From positions 1-64,000 of the forward strand of contig DAOSIS010000015.1 in assembly GCA_035366835.1 (NCBI GenBank): a stretch of 64,000 nt of DNA, in the 5' to 3' direction. The translations under genes and the position numbers were made by a program. The stretch is from UBA6109 sp035366835 (GTDB taxonomy: Bacteria > Desulfobacterota > Syntrophia > Syntrophales > UBA6109). The notes below the pieces were generated by a model. It saw only the letters and a list, made by a program, of their open reading frames with translations. It was not told where the DNA came from and did not search any database. Below, one piece after another: positions 53,823 to 61,332 of the stretch (positions are counted from its first letter, which is position 1; every line of letters starts with the position of its first letter).

Positions 53823-54277
53823 GGCGTGATGAACCCCGTATTGGCGGCGAGGATGATCGTGGATGTGCCGCTGTCCCCGCTCAAGGTGATCGACACATCG
53901 GAAGGCCCCGGGCTGCCCCAGGAATCGAAGCTGACCGTCACGGGCGTGGTCACCGTCGTGCCGGACGGGAAGGACCGCGTGCTGGAATTTTCAGTGGGGA
54001 GGTTGATCGCGGCGGCCGCGCCGTTGCGCTGAAGGGTGTAGGACCCGCCGGCGAATGCGATTCCCCAGGTTGCCGTATCGTCGTTCAGGGCCTTCATCTG
54101 GGCAAATCTGAGATGCGTCTTGACGATATCGGTCTGCACGACAAGGTCCTGCTGCGTCGTCAGGACGCGGCTGACGGCAACGGCGGCGATTACGCCGATG
54201 ACCAGCAGAACGACGATCACCTCGACGAGGGTGAAGCCCCGGTCAGCAGTGTCTGTTGAGGCGTGATGGTTCATCAC
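53819..54277 (-). CDS. FimT/GspH-like minor prepilin
   Basis: A 152-residue prepilin: RG then FTLVEVIVVLLVIGVIAAVA after a 14-residue leader, followed by LRFAQMKALNDDTATWGIAF and a beta-rich C-terminal domain with VSFDSWGSPGPSDVSITLSG, as in GspH/FimT pseudopilins that start the pilus tip complex. It heads the leftward operon of four pilin-like genes. Confidence 0.88.
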   Translation of the reverse strand: MMNHHASTDTADRGFTLVEVIVVLLVIGVIAAVAVSRVLTTQQDLVVQTDIVKTHLRFAQMKALNDDTATWGIAFAGGSYTLQRNGAAAAINLPTENSSTRSFPSGTTVTTPVTVSFDSWGSPGPSDVSITLSGDSGTSTIILAANTGFITP

Positions 54278-54361
54278 TTCTCAGGTCCTTATGTCACGCG
54301 GACTATAAGGTGAAGCGGCCCGCTTGTCAATATCGCATCATGAGAAAAACAGAAGACGGCG

Positions 54362-54685
54362 TCATCCGATCGTGGCCCGGATCACGGCGAAGCCTTCCCG
54401 TTCCATCTGTGCGGCGACGCGGTCCTGCAACTCCCTTCCCGGTGTGAGCGCGACCATGTAGCCGCCCTTCCCGGCGTAGACCCCTTCCAGGACTTCCGGA
54501 TAGGGTTTTTCCAGAGACACAGGTGGCGAACCTCGCGGCCGTCGCGTTCGAAGGCCCTGGTGAGGATGGCGGCGGACCTGAGGCCGTCCGGGTCGTTGTG
54601 ATGAAAGAGGGTGCGCCGTCCGGTCGGGCCATGCCCGCATCTCGCCGATCGCCTTTCCCATCGCATGAACGAGATCATCGATCAT
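54362..54685 (-). pseudogene. Degenerate N-terminal fragment of a DHH-family phosphoesterase
   Basis: The ATG at 54685 overlaps the GDPD stop (ATGA). Frame one starts MIDDLVHAMGKAIGEMRAW; after a shift near 54613 frame two reads LFHHNDPDGLRSAAILTRAF with the DHH-family D-x-D-G motif; after a second shift near 54507 frame one resumes KPYPEVLEGVYAGKGGY and ends at 54362. The catalytic DHH block and the C-terminal domain are missing, so even corrected it would be a fragment of about 107 residues. Two compensating sequencing errors are possible but would not supply the missing part. Confidence 0.65.
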
Positions 54686-55452
54686 CCCCGAGCTCCCTGT
54701 GCGATTCGCGGATCGTCCGAGATCACGCCGTCCACCTCTGCCGCCAGGGCGCAGCGGAATTCGTCGGCCCTGTCGACGCGATAGGGGAAGACGGCGATGC
54801 CCGCTTCGTGCATGCGGGCGACGTGTTCCTTTTGGAGAAAGAGCCAGTTCGGATGTACGGAAAAGATTCCGAGGGACCGGCAGCGCCCCGGGAGGCCTTC
54901 TTCGCCGGGGTTCTTCGTGATGAAGGCAAGAGAAACGTCGCTGCGATCGCGTCGGATGCTTTCGAGGACGCGCCATTCGAAACTGGAGATCAGCACGGAA
55001 TCCAGCAATCGGCGTTCTTCGACAAGGGCGACGAGCTGGCGCTCCACCGCATCGGCCGGGCCGTCCGCCTCTAAGGCTTCCTTCTTGATCTCGAAGTTGA
55101 TCAGGACCCTGCCGCCGAACAGGTCGAGGACCTCCTCCGGCGTCGGGACCGGCTCGCCGGTGAAGCGGACGTCGAACCAGCGGCCGGCGTCCAGCTTCTT
55201 GATCTCCTCCAGGGTTCGGCCGTTCACCCGTCCCGTTCCGTCGGTCGTGCGCTCCAGGCCCGGATCGTGAATTACGATCAGCCTGCGGTCTAGGGTCAAC
55301 TGGATGTCCATTTCGAGCATGTCCACGTCCGCCTCAAAGGCCGCCCGGAACGCGGCGAAGGTGTTTTCCGGGCAGCGGACCCGGTCTCCCCGGTGGGCGA
55401 CAATCCACGGCTTCCTGATGCGGAGTCGATCCTGGAGCGAAGGTGTCGGCAT
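54682..55452 (-). CDS. ugpQ: Glycerophosphodiester phosphodiesterase
   Basis: A 256-residue TIM-barrel hydrolase expected to cleave glycerophosphodiesters to sn-glycerol-3-phosphate and an alcohol. It has IVAHRGDRVRCPENTFAAF, DMLEMDIQLTLDRRLIVIHD, DGTGRVNGRT and FEIKKE, with the catalytic His pair and metal-binding Glu/Asp. No signal peptide, as in UgpQ. It lies directly beside decayed ends of ugpC and ugpB, matching an ancestral ugp operon, and glpAB are about 6 kb away. Confidence 0.9.
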   Translation of the reverse strand: MPTPSLQDRLRIRKPWIVAHRGDRVRCPENTFAAFRAAFEADVDMLEMDIQLTLDRRLIVIHDPGLERTTDGTGRVNGRTLEEIKKLDAGRWFDVRFTGEPVPTPEEVLDLFGGRVLINFEIKKEALEADGPADAVERQLVALVEERRLLDSVLISSFEWRVLESIRRDRSDVSLAFITKNPGEEGLPGRCRSLGIFSVHPNWLFLQKEHVARMHEAGIAVFPYRVDRADEFRCALAAEVDGVISDDPRIAQGARG

Positions 55453-55488
55453 GAAAACGGGTGCCTTCCCGGATTTCGATGTCGGTTC

Positions 55489-55650
55489 TTAGCGGAACCG
55501 GAGGCCGGCTGCCCGGTCGAACACGTGCAGATCCTGCGGTGGAACCTCGACGGGGAGCCTATCCTGTTTCTACAGCTGATGCAAGAGACGGACCGTTGCG
55601 GGGTTTCGGTGGCGTCGAAAGGGCCGTACCACCCGGGTGTCGGCGCCTAG
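55489..55650 (-). pseudogene. 3' remnant of a ugpC-like ABC ATPase gene
   Basis: On the minus strand a reading ending in TAA at 55491-55489 gives LGADTRVV near 55645, then NPATVRLLHQ, an in-frame TAG, and the tail VPPQDLHVFDRAAGLRFR. This is the TOBE-domain end of UgpC/MalK-type ATPases. The rest of the ATPase, including both Walker motifs, is gone. Confidence 0.65.
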
Positions 55651-55764
55651 GATTCCTGAAGACGACGCGTTTTTCCATGGGGCTCCGCCGGGATCAACCG
55701 TGTGCCCGCCGGCTCCGGCTAGCGGATACCGGGAAAATCATCAGGAGACTGAGGTCAACGGATT

Positions 55765-55923
55765 CTACTTGCTGGTTTCTTCAAACTGCCGCAGTTTCTT
55801 GTTCCCCCCGCGACGGCGTCGTCGAGGGCTTGTTGGGCGGTCATCTTGTCGGAAAAAGCGGATTCGAGTTCGTCGTAGACGATTTTCACGAAATGGATTG
55901 CCGAACGTCAATCCGTCATCTAC
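55765..55923 (-). pseudogene. 3' remnant of a ugpB-like binding-protein gene
   Basis: Minus-strand frames join to DDGLTFGN, then FVKIVYDELESAFSDKMTAQ and QALDDAVAGG, then NKKLRQFEETSK with TAG at 55767-55765. Single-base shifts separate the pieces. The wording is the C terminus of sn-glycerol-3-phosphate binding protein UgpB. The permease genes that should lie between ugpB and ugpC are missing. Confidence 0.65.
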
Positions 55924-56067
55924 AAAAAATGTAGGTAAATGACAAAAATTAGTAGAATTCGTTTTCCAAGGAGTACGGTCGAGTTGAGGATCGGAGGGTA
56001 TTCAAGACAAAAAACGTTGTAAATCAACATGTTAATCATTATATTTTGGCATTTGCTTTCCAGGATA

Positions 56068-56084
56068 CTGGCATGTTATGTGCT
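56068..56084 (+). promoter_or_regulatory. Sigma-54 (-24/-12) promoter of the major pilin
   Basis: CTGGCATGTTATGTGCT carries the invariant GG (56070-56071) and GC (56082-56083) with the required 10-nt interval, close to the consensus YTGGCACG-N4-TTGCW. It would start transcription near 56095, leaving a leader of about 70 nt before the ATG at 56167. pilA genes are classically RpoN and PilR dependent. Confidence 0.7.
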
Positions 56085-56166
56085 AAAGCCAAATTCTGAA
56101 AATGGAGGAGTAGTCCATTATCGACCATCCTGCTCCGTCAGGAAAAAACTCTGAGGAGGAAATTGT

Positions 56167-56565
56167 ATGAGAACAAATCAGAAAGGCTTTACATTGATCG
56201 AGATCATCGCCGTCTTGATCATTCTTGGCATTCTGGCCGCAGTAGCCGTGCCGAGATTCATGGATCTGACGGCAGACGCCAGGAGGCAGGCCGCAAACGC
56301 AGCGGTTGCCGAAGGGATCGCGAGGGCAAATATGCTAATAGCTAGGAACATTTTGTCAAGCGGTGGAACGATACCTACTGCGGCATGCGTAGTTGAGGGC
56401 CTGAACGCGAGTTATCAGAATGCGGGTGATTTCTCAATCTCCTATGCAGGTGCGGGCGGCGGTGGAACTGCGGGAACCATCACGGTTTCCGGATGGGGCG
56501 TCTCCGGCAACGTAAGTGGCGGGGATACCGTTGAAAAAGCGTTTGACATGCCGACCTCCAATTAA
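56167..56565 (+). CDS. pilA: Type IV major pilin (first copy)
   Basis: A 132-residue prepilin: six-residue leader plus Gly, then FTLIEIIAVLIILGILAAVA with Phe1 and Glu5 of the mature protein. Two tyrosine-poor helices are followed by a Gly/Ser/Thr-rich tail (NAGDFSISYAGAGGGG). TGAGGAGG is the ribosome site. It is preceded by the sigma-54 promoter and followed by a second pilin after 41 nt. The Ser/Thr-rich tail could accept glycan. It is longer than the short electroactive Geobacter pilins, so conductivity is not implied. Confidence 0.92.
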   Translation: MRTNQKGFTLIEIIAVLIILGILAAVAVPRFMDLTADARRQAANAAVAEGIARANMLIARNILSSGGTIPTAACVVEGLNASYQNAGDFSISYAGAGGGGTAGTITVSGWGVSGNVSGGDTVEKAFDMPTSN

Positions 56566-56606
56566 TTTAATCTACACGCGTCCACCCATCTGAGGGGGGT
56601 GGTGAA

Positions 56607-57011
56607 ATGGCGTTTCGAACGAGGAGGGCGTCCCCTGGCCCGAGAGGCGAGGGTGGGTTTACATTAATTGAGATTATAAGCGTCCTCGTCATAATTGGAG
56701 TTCTTGCGGCTATCGCAGTTCCAAGATACATGGACCTCATCGACTACGCGAGGAACAGGGCCGCCTACGCGGCGCTTGCCGAGGGTATGGCCCGTGTGAA
56801 CATGATCGCCGCCAAGCGGATTCTTCAAACCGGGAGCATTCCGAGCGCGGCGAGCGTTGTCGCCGATTCGGCATTGAACACGGATGCAGGAGATTTTTCC
56901 CTTAGTTTCGCAGCAAACGGCGAAGGCAGCGTCAATATCACTGCTTCCGGCACGGCGGGAAACGTGGACGGCGGAAGCGTGACAGGCAATGTCGGATTGC
57001 CCGTGTTGTAG
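56607..57011 (+). CDS. Type IV pilin (second, tandem copy)
   Basis: A 134-residue prepilin with a longer, 17-residue basic leader (ending GEGG) and the same FTLIEIISVLVIIGVLAAIA helix with VPRYMDLIDYARNRAAY after it. It aligns with the first pilin along the helix and through GDFSLSFAANGEG, so the two are tandem duplicates that have diverged. A hairpin terminator follows at 57048-57095. Confidence 0.9.
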   Translation: MAFRTRRASPGPRGEGGFTLIEIISVLVIIGVLAAIAVPRYMDLIDYARNRAAYAALAEGMARVNMIAAKRILQTGSIPSAASVVADSALNTDAGDFSLSFAANGEGSVNITASGTAGNVDGGSVTGNVGLPVL

Positions 57012-57047
57012 TGTTAACGGGAAACGGACAGATCGTGGTTTAGAACC

Positions 57048-57095
57048 AAGACAGGACATCGCCACCGATTAATAATTGTGGCGATGTCCTGTCTT
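57048..57095. terminator. Bidirectional 18-bp hairpin terminator
   Basis: AAGACAGGACATCGCCAC (57048-57065) and GTGGCGATGTCCTGTCTT (57078-57095) pair perfectly around a 12-nt loop. It ends the pilin transcript; the stop codon of the converging TPR gene lies in the loop, so it probably serves both strands. Confidence 0.8.
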
Positions 57096-59063
57096 CTTAT
57101 GATGGATCCCTCTTTTTTTTTGTTCTGTATTGCGTCCTGCAGCCACTAACGAGACGGTCTGACGGAGATTTTCACGTGCTTTTTCATAGCCGGGGTTGAG
57201 CATCAGCGCTGCCGAGAAGTAATACGCCGCTTTTTCCCAATCGGCGGTCTTTTGCATGGCGATGCCTGCATTGTTGTATGCCGCTACGAAATCCGGCTGC
57301 AACGCAATTGCGGCGACGAGGAATTGGATGGCATCCCGAGGGCGGTCCAAAAGGTTCAGGACTCTGCCGATATTGTTGTTGGTGTCCGCCCTCTTGGGCG
57401 ACAGTACCAATGCCCGATGGAAATGGGCCAGAGCACGGTTGAGGAGGCCGACTCCCGCGTAGGCAACCCCTAAAATATTATGTTTCCACGAATTGTCGTC
57501 TGTCAACATTTCCGCGGCTGAATAGGCAGCGATCGCCCGTTTCGTTTCTCCCATTTTCACCAGGAGGTCTCCCTTTCCGATATAGGCATAGGAGTTTTTC
57601 CTGTCACGGAGAAGCGCATCGTTGAAATGGACCAGCACTTCTTCCAGCGGTGCGCCCTTTTTTTCAAGGAGATTTGCCAGGCTGGCATGCACGGAGGAGT
57701 AACCCGGCCAGATGGCGAGGGACTTGAGGATTTCCCTTTCCGCTGCTGCAAGATTCCCTTCCACCAGTAGAACATCGCCCAAAATCCGATGGGCGAGCCA
57801 GTTCTTTGCGGTGACCTCCGTCGCATGCTGAAAGAGGGTCTTGGTGTTCCTCCAATATTCCACTTGCCGCCAGGTGACCACGGACAGGATGATGAGAATT
57901 GACGCCGTCACAGCGGTCGCGAGCATCCATTGACGGGGGGCATCACTGAAGGCCGAGACACTCCAGACAATTGCAATGAAGACGCCGATAGAAGGCAGAT
58001 ACATGTATCGATCCGCCATGGACTGTAACCCTACCTGAACAATACCGATTACGGGCAGCAGTGTGATCAGAAACCACAGCCAGCCGAACAGCACATAGGG
58101 GTGACGGCGGACGAGCAGGAAGGCGGCAAGCGAAACAAGGAGTAGGAAAACGCCTGCGCCGATAACACGCGGCGACAGAAGGGGGAAAGAAACATAAGGA
58201 TAGAAAATGGCCAGACTGTCCGGCCAGAAAGTCTTTTCCATGTATCCCTGGTAGGATACCGCGGCATTCAAAATCCTCGCAGACAGCGGAATTCCGCTCA
58301 GGGTTGCCATCGCCCCGGCCTTTGCCTGGACGATCATCGTCACGATGCCTGAAAATAGGGAAAGGGAAAAAAACGGTATTTTTTCCATGACGACGGAGCG
58401 GTGCAATCTCAAATTCTGGAAACGCATCCAATCGGAGTATTGGTCTGGCGCCTCGATGCGCTTCAGAGGCCAGAAATCGAGGAGGAGAAAGACGATCGGC
58501 AGCGTGACGAGCATCGGTTTGGACAGGAGACCGAGGGCGAAGAGGAAAAGCGTTGCGGTGTAGCGAAGGGGGTGAGGTTTCCTTGCATAGCGTACATAGG
58601 AAAGGAGCGCCAGGATGCCGAAGAATCCCGATAGAACATCCTTCCTTTCCGAAATCCACGCCACCGACTCCACGTGGAGCGGATGGATACCGAAGAGCGC
58701 CGCGACCACGGCGCTTTCCCATCGCCTTCCCGTGGTTTCCAACAGCAAAAGAAACAGCAGCAGAGTATTGGCGATGTGAAAAAAGAGACTTGTCAGGTGA
58801 TGTCCCACCGGATGCACGCCGTACATCTGGCAATCGAACATATGGGAAATCATCGTAAGGGGATGCCAGTTGGCGGCAGCTTGGGTGGTGAACGCCCGGA
58901 TCAGGCCTTCTTTCGTCAACCCCGCCTGAACGTGGTCATTCTGCGTGACATATAACTGGTCGTCGTATCCGACGAAGTCGTTCTTGACCACGCCGCCGAA
59001 GGCGGTCAGGACCAGAAGGATCAGAACAAGACCGATCCAGCGGTCCTTCATGGAGATCGTCAT
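57069..59063 (-). CDS. GT-C-like membrane protein with TPR repeats
   Basis: A 664-residue protein with about ten or more hydrophobic helices in the first 430 residues and tandem TPR units in the last 230 (LANLLEKKGAPLEEVLVHFN, YIGKGDLLVKMGETKRAIAA, GVAYAGVGLLNRALAHFHRA). An acidic pair after the first helix (FVGYDDQLYVTQN) and NWHPLTMISHMFDCQMYG fit the GT-C glycosyltransferase fold of TMTC/PMT-like proteins. It faces the PglL-like gene across a shared regulatory region. Acceptors and donors are unknown; a role in pilin or envelope glycosylation is an inference. Confidence 0.78.
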   Translation of the reverse strand: MTISMKDRWIGLVLILLVLTAFGGVVKNDFVGYDDQLYVTQNDHVQAGLTKEGLIRAFTTQAAANWHPLTMISHMFDCQMYGVHPVGHHLTSLFFHIANTLLLFLLLLETTGRRWESAVVAALFGIHPLHVESVAWISERKDVLSGFFGILALLSYVRYARKPHPLRYTATLFLFALGLLSKPMLVTLPIVFLLLDFWPLKRIEAPDQYSDWMRFQNLRLHRSVVMEKIPFFSLSLFSGIVTMIVQAKAGAMATLSGIPLSARILNAAVSYQGYMEKTFWPDSLAIFYPYVSFPLLSPRVIGAGVFLLLVSLAAFLLVRRHPYVLFGWLWFLITLLPVIGIVQVGLQSMADRYMYLPSIGVFIAIVWSVSAFSDAPRQWMLATAVTASILIILSVVTWRQVEYWRNTKTLFQHATEVTAKNWLAHRILGDVLLVEGNLAAAEREILKSLAIWPGYSSVHASLANLLEKKGAPLEEVLVHFNDALLRDRKNSYAYIGKGDLLVKMGETKRAIAAYSAAEMLTDDNSWKHNILGVAYAGVGLLNRALAHFHRALVLSPKRADTNNNIGRVLNLLDRPRDAIQFLVAAIALQPDFVAAYNNAGIAMQKTADWEKAAYYFSAALMLNPGYEKARENLRQTVSLVAAGRNTEQKKRGIHHKKTGHRHNY

Positions 59064-59094
59064 AAGGGGAGTCTCCCTGGCGGTTGCCGGAGAC

Positions 59095-59135
59095 TTTATA
59101 GCGTACTCCTGCCGATTCCGCAAAATATTTGCGGA
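59095..59135 (-). promoter_or_regulatory. Promoter and overlapping palindromic operator of the TPR gene
   Basis: Minus strand: -10 TATAAA (59100-59095), 17-bp spacer, -35 TTGCGG (59123-59118). A perfect palindrome TCCGCAAA-ATA-TTTGCGGA (59117-59135, written on the plus strand) covers the -35, as expected of a repressor site. The 250-bp divergent region (59064-59314) holds no gene. Confidence 0.5.
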
Positions 59136-59314
59136 GCCCCAGGTAAGAGTTATCGTTGTTGATGGTTGCTCATCTGCCGTCGTCTGCCCTGACATTGCGT
59201 CCTGCCTTTCCTGAGAAGCAGCGCATGATTTTTCTTTTCTGAAATGTGCGGCGTTCACGGACAGGGCGCGAAAAAATAGTTTACGCGGGCACCCCTCAGC
59301 GGCTAATAAGGAGC

Positions 59315-61237
59315 ATGGCATTGAAAGAGCAAACCATCTCGCCGATCCTGATCGCGGCGGCGCTTATCGGGAGCCTTTTTTTCCAGGGACGAAATCTTTA
59401 TGTCTTTCTTGCGGTGCAGGCGGCCCTGGTCTGCGCCTTGACGTATCGACTGATGAGGGCACAGGCGGAAACCGTCCTCCTCAAGATCGATTTCATGTCC
59501 GGGGCCGTTCTTCTCTTCTGGGTATGGCTTGCCGTCAGCGCTTTTCTCTCCCGCGTTCCCTACGTCAGTGGGTTCATCTTCTGGTGGATCGGGGTCCTGC
59601 CGATGGTCTATCTGATCCATGTCCTGTCGCCGGAGACCGAAGATTCCGGGTCGGCGACTGTGATGGTTCTGCTCGCCGTTGGATCGGGGCTGGCTGCATG
59701 GGCTCTGTGCCAATTTATTGTCTGGCAGGATCCTCCGCGGGGACCTTTTATCTATCGTAATCTGCTGGCGGCGTTTCTCGGCATGCTGGCATTGATCGTG
59801 TCTGCCCGTTTCCTCATGAGAGACGAGAACGGGGGAACCCGTGAATTCTGGTTCCTGGCCGGGATCTTTCTGATGGTCCTGATCGTGGGTTTGATCCAGA
59901 GTCGCGGAGTCCTGCTCTGTTTTTCCATCGGTGCCTTCGCCCTCCTCTCTTTCTCTCGTCCGTTCGTGAAGAAAAGAAAGGATATCCTGACGATCATCGC
60001 AGTCTATGCGGTCGCCCTGGCCCTGGCCCAGGTCTCCTCGTCGGGGGAGATGGGTGCGAGAATGGCTACTCTCCAGGATCCCTATCAGGCTGGGGGAACC
60101 CGCTTCGTCATCTGGGAGGGGTCGTGGGAATTGTGGCAGCAGTCCCCTTGGTACGGCAACGGCATCGGGACGTACTGGCTGGCCTATCCGGCCTATCGGC
60201 AGGCGGACGATACCAACGCGGGCTTCTACGTCCACAACGACTACCTGCAGATTCTGATCGAAAGCGGCTGGCCGGCCCTGCTCCTGCTTTGCTGCATTTT
60301 GCTTGCGATCCTTTTTCTGTTCGTCAAGACATACAGGAGCGAATCGACCGGCCCTTCTGCAAAAATCGAAGCTGCGGGCCTGTTTGCCGCGCTGCTGTCG
60401 ATTTTTCTGCACAGCTTGCTCGATTTCAATCTCTATACGGTGCCGACCATGATCCTGGCGGGGCTGGCCATGGGACGCCTCCGCTCGCTCTGTCATGACC
60501 CGCTTCCGTCCGTATCCATGAAAATTTCTTTAGGCCGCTGGCTCCGGCCGACTGTTTTTCGCTGCTGCCTGCTGTTTTTGGGACTCCTTCCGGGGATCTA
60601 TTTCGTCACGGTTGGCGTTTCCTACTATTACCTCCAACGTGGCGAGGCGTTGATCGAGAAGGCTCAATTGAAAGAGGCCCTTGGGTCGCTGCGGATTTCC
60701 GAAGCCCTGTGGTCGAACCAGGACCGGCCGAAATATCTGCAGGCCAACATCTATCAGTTGACGCTGCAGGAAAATCCGCAAATGGATCTCGCGGTGCGTA
60801 GACAAGTATATGACGATGCACAGATGAAGTTGCAGCAGGCCGAAAGTTTGAATCCCTGGCGGCCGGAGATTCATGCCGTCCGCGGTCAACTGTACCGACA
60901 GAACCGCGACCTCGCCGGCCCGGACTGGTATGAAAAGGCCGTGCGGTCCTTTCGTCACGCGCTGGCTATCGACCCGCGATGCTACGATGCGCGGGTCTTC
61001 TACGCAAGGATGCTCTTGGAGACGGGCGATGCTCCAAAGGCCGCCGATGTCTTGAAAGCGGGATTGAAATACTGGCATACGCCGGATGCCCGGATGATTT
61101 CCTATTATCGACTGACAGCGTTCGTTTGTCGGCAACAGGGAGATCATGCCTCGGCCACGGAAGCGGAAAAGAAGATGGCGGCCGTTATCGCGGCCTACCA
61201 AAGAGCCGCGCGGGAGAAATGGGAAAGGCCCTTTTGA
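59315..61237 (+). CDS. PglL/O-antigen-ligase-like oligosaccharyltransferase with TPR-like tail
   Basis: A 640-residue membrane protein with about eleven helices and a Wzy_C-type periplasmic segment containing GTRFVIWEGSWELWQQSPW and the signature HNDYLQILIESGWPALLLLC. A C-terminal soluble region after about residue 450 has TPR-like repeats. Such proteins either join O-antigen to lipid A or transfer glycan to pilin Ser/Thr; proximity to two pilins favours the latter. The start is uncertain: AAGGAG ends one base before the ATG at 59315, whereas the in-frame TTG at 59321 has ideal 7-nt spacing. Confidence 0.82.
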   Translation: MALKEQTISPILIAAALIGSLFFQGRNLYVFLAVQAALVCALTYRLMRAQAETVLLKIDFMSGAVLLFWVWLAVSAFLSRVPYVSGFIFWWIGVLPMVYLIHVLSPETEDSGSATVMVLLAVGSGLAAWALCQFIVWQDPPRGPFIYRNLLAAFLGMLALIVSARFLMRDENGGTREFWFLAGIFLMVLIVGLIQSRGVLLCFSIGAFALLSFSRPFVKKRKDILTIIAVYAVALALAQVSSSGEMGARMATLQDPYQAGGTRFVIWEGSWELWQQSPWYGNGIGTYWLAYPAYRQADDTNAGFYVHNDYLQILIESGWPALLLLCCILLAILFLFVKTYRSESTGPSAKIEAAGLFAALLSIFLHSLLDFNLYTVPTMILAGLAMGRLRSLCHDPLPSVSMKISLGRWLRPTVFRCCLLFLGLLPGIYFVTVGVSYYYLQRGEALIEKAQLKEALGSLRISEALWSNQDRPKYLQANIYQLTLQENPQMDLAVRRQVYDDAQMKLQQAESLNPWRPEIHAVRGQLYRQNRDLAGPDWYEKAVRSFRHALAIDPRCYDARVFYARMLLETGDAPKAADVLKAGLKYWHTPDARMISYYRLTAFVCRQQGDHASATEAEKKMAAVIAAYQRAAREKWERPF

Positions 61238-61332
61238 AGGCAGGTACTCGGCCTGAGTTCTTTCAATCGCCTTGACAATGCGGGAGCGGCTTGTTACGAC
61301 TCGATGCAAGATATTTCGCGGGGTCTCCGTTC

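Noticed and set aside
56167..57011. Short electroactive pilins of the Geobacter type
   Set aside because: Both pilins are over 130 residues with Gly/Ser-rich tails and few aromatic residues, unlike the roughly 60-residue conductive pilins.
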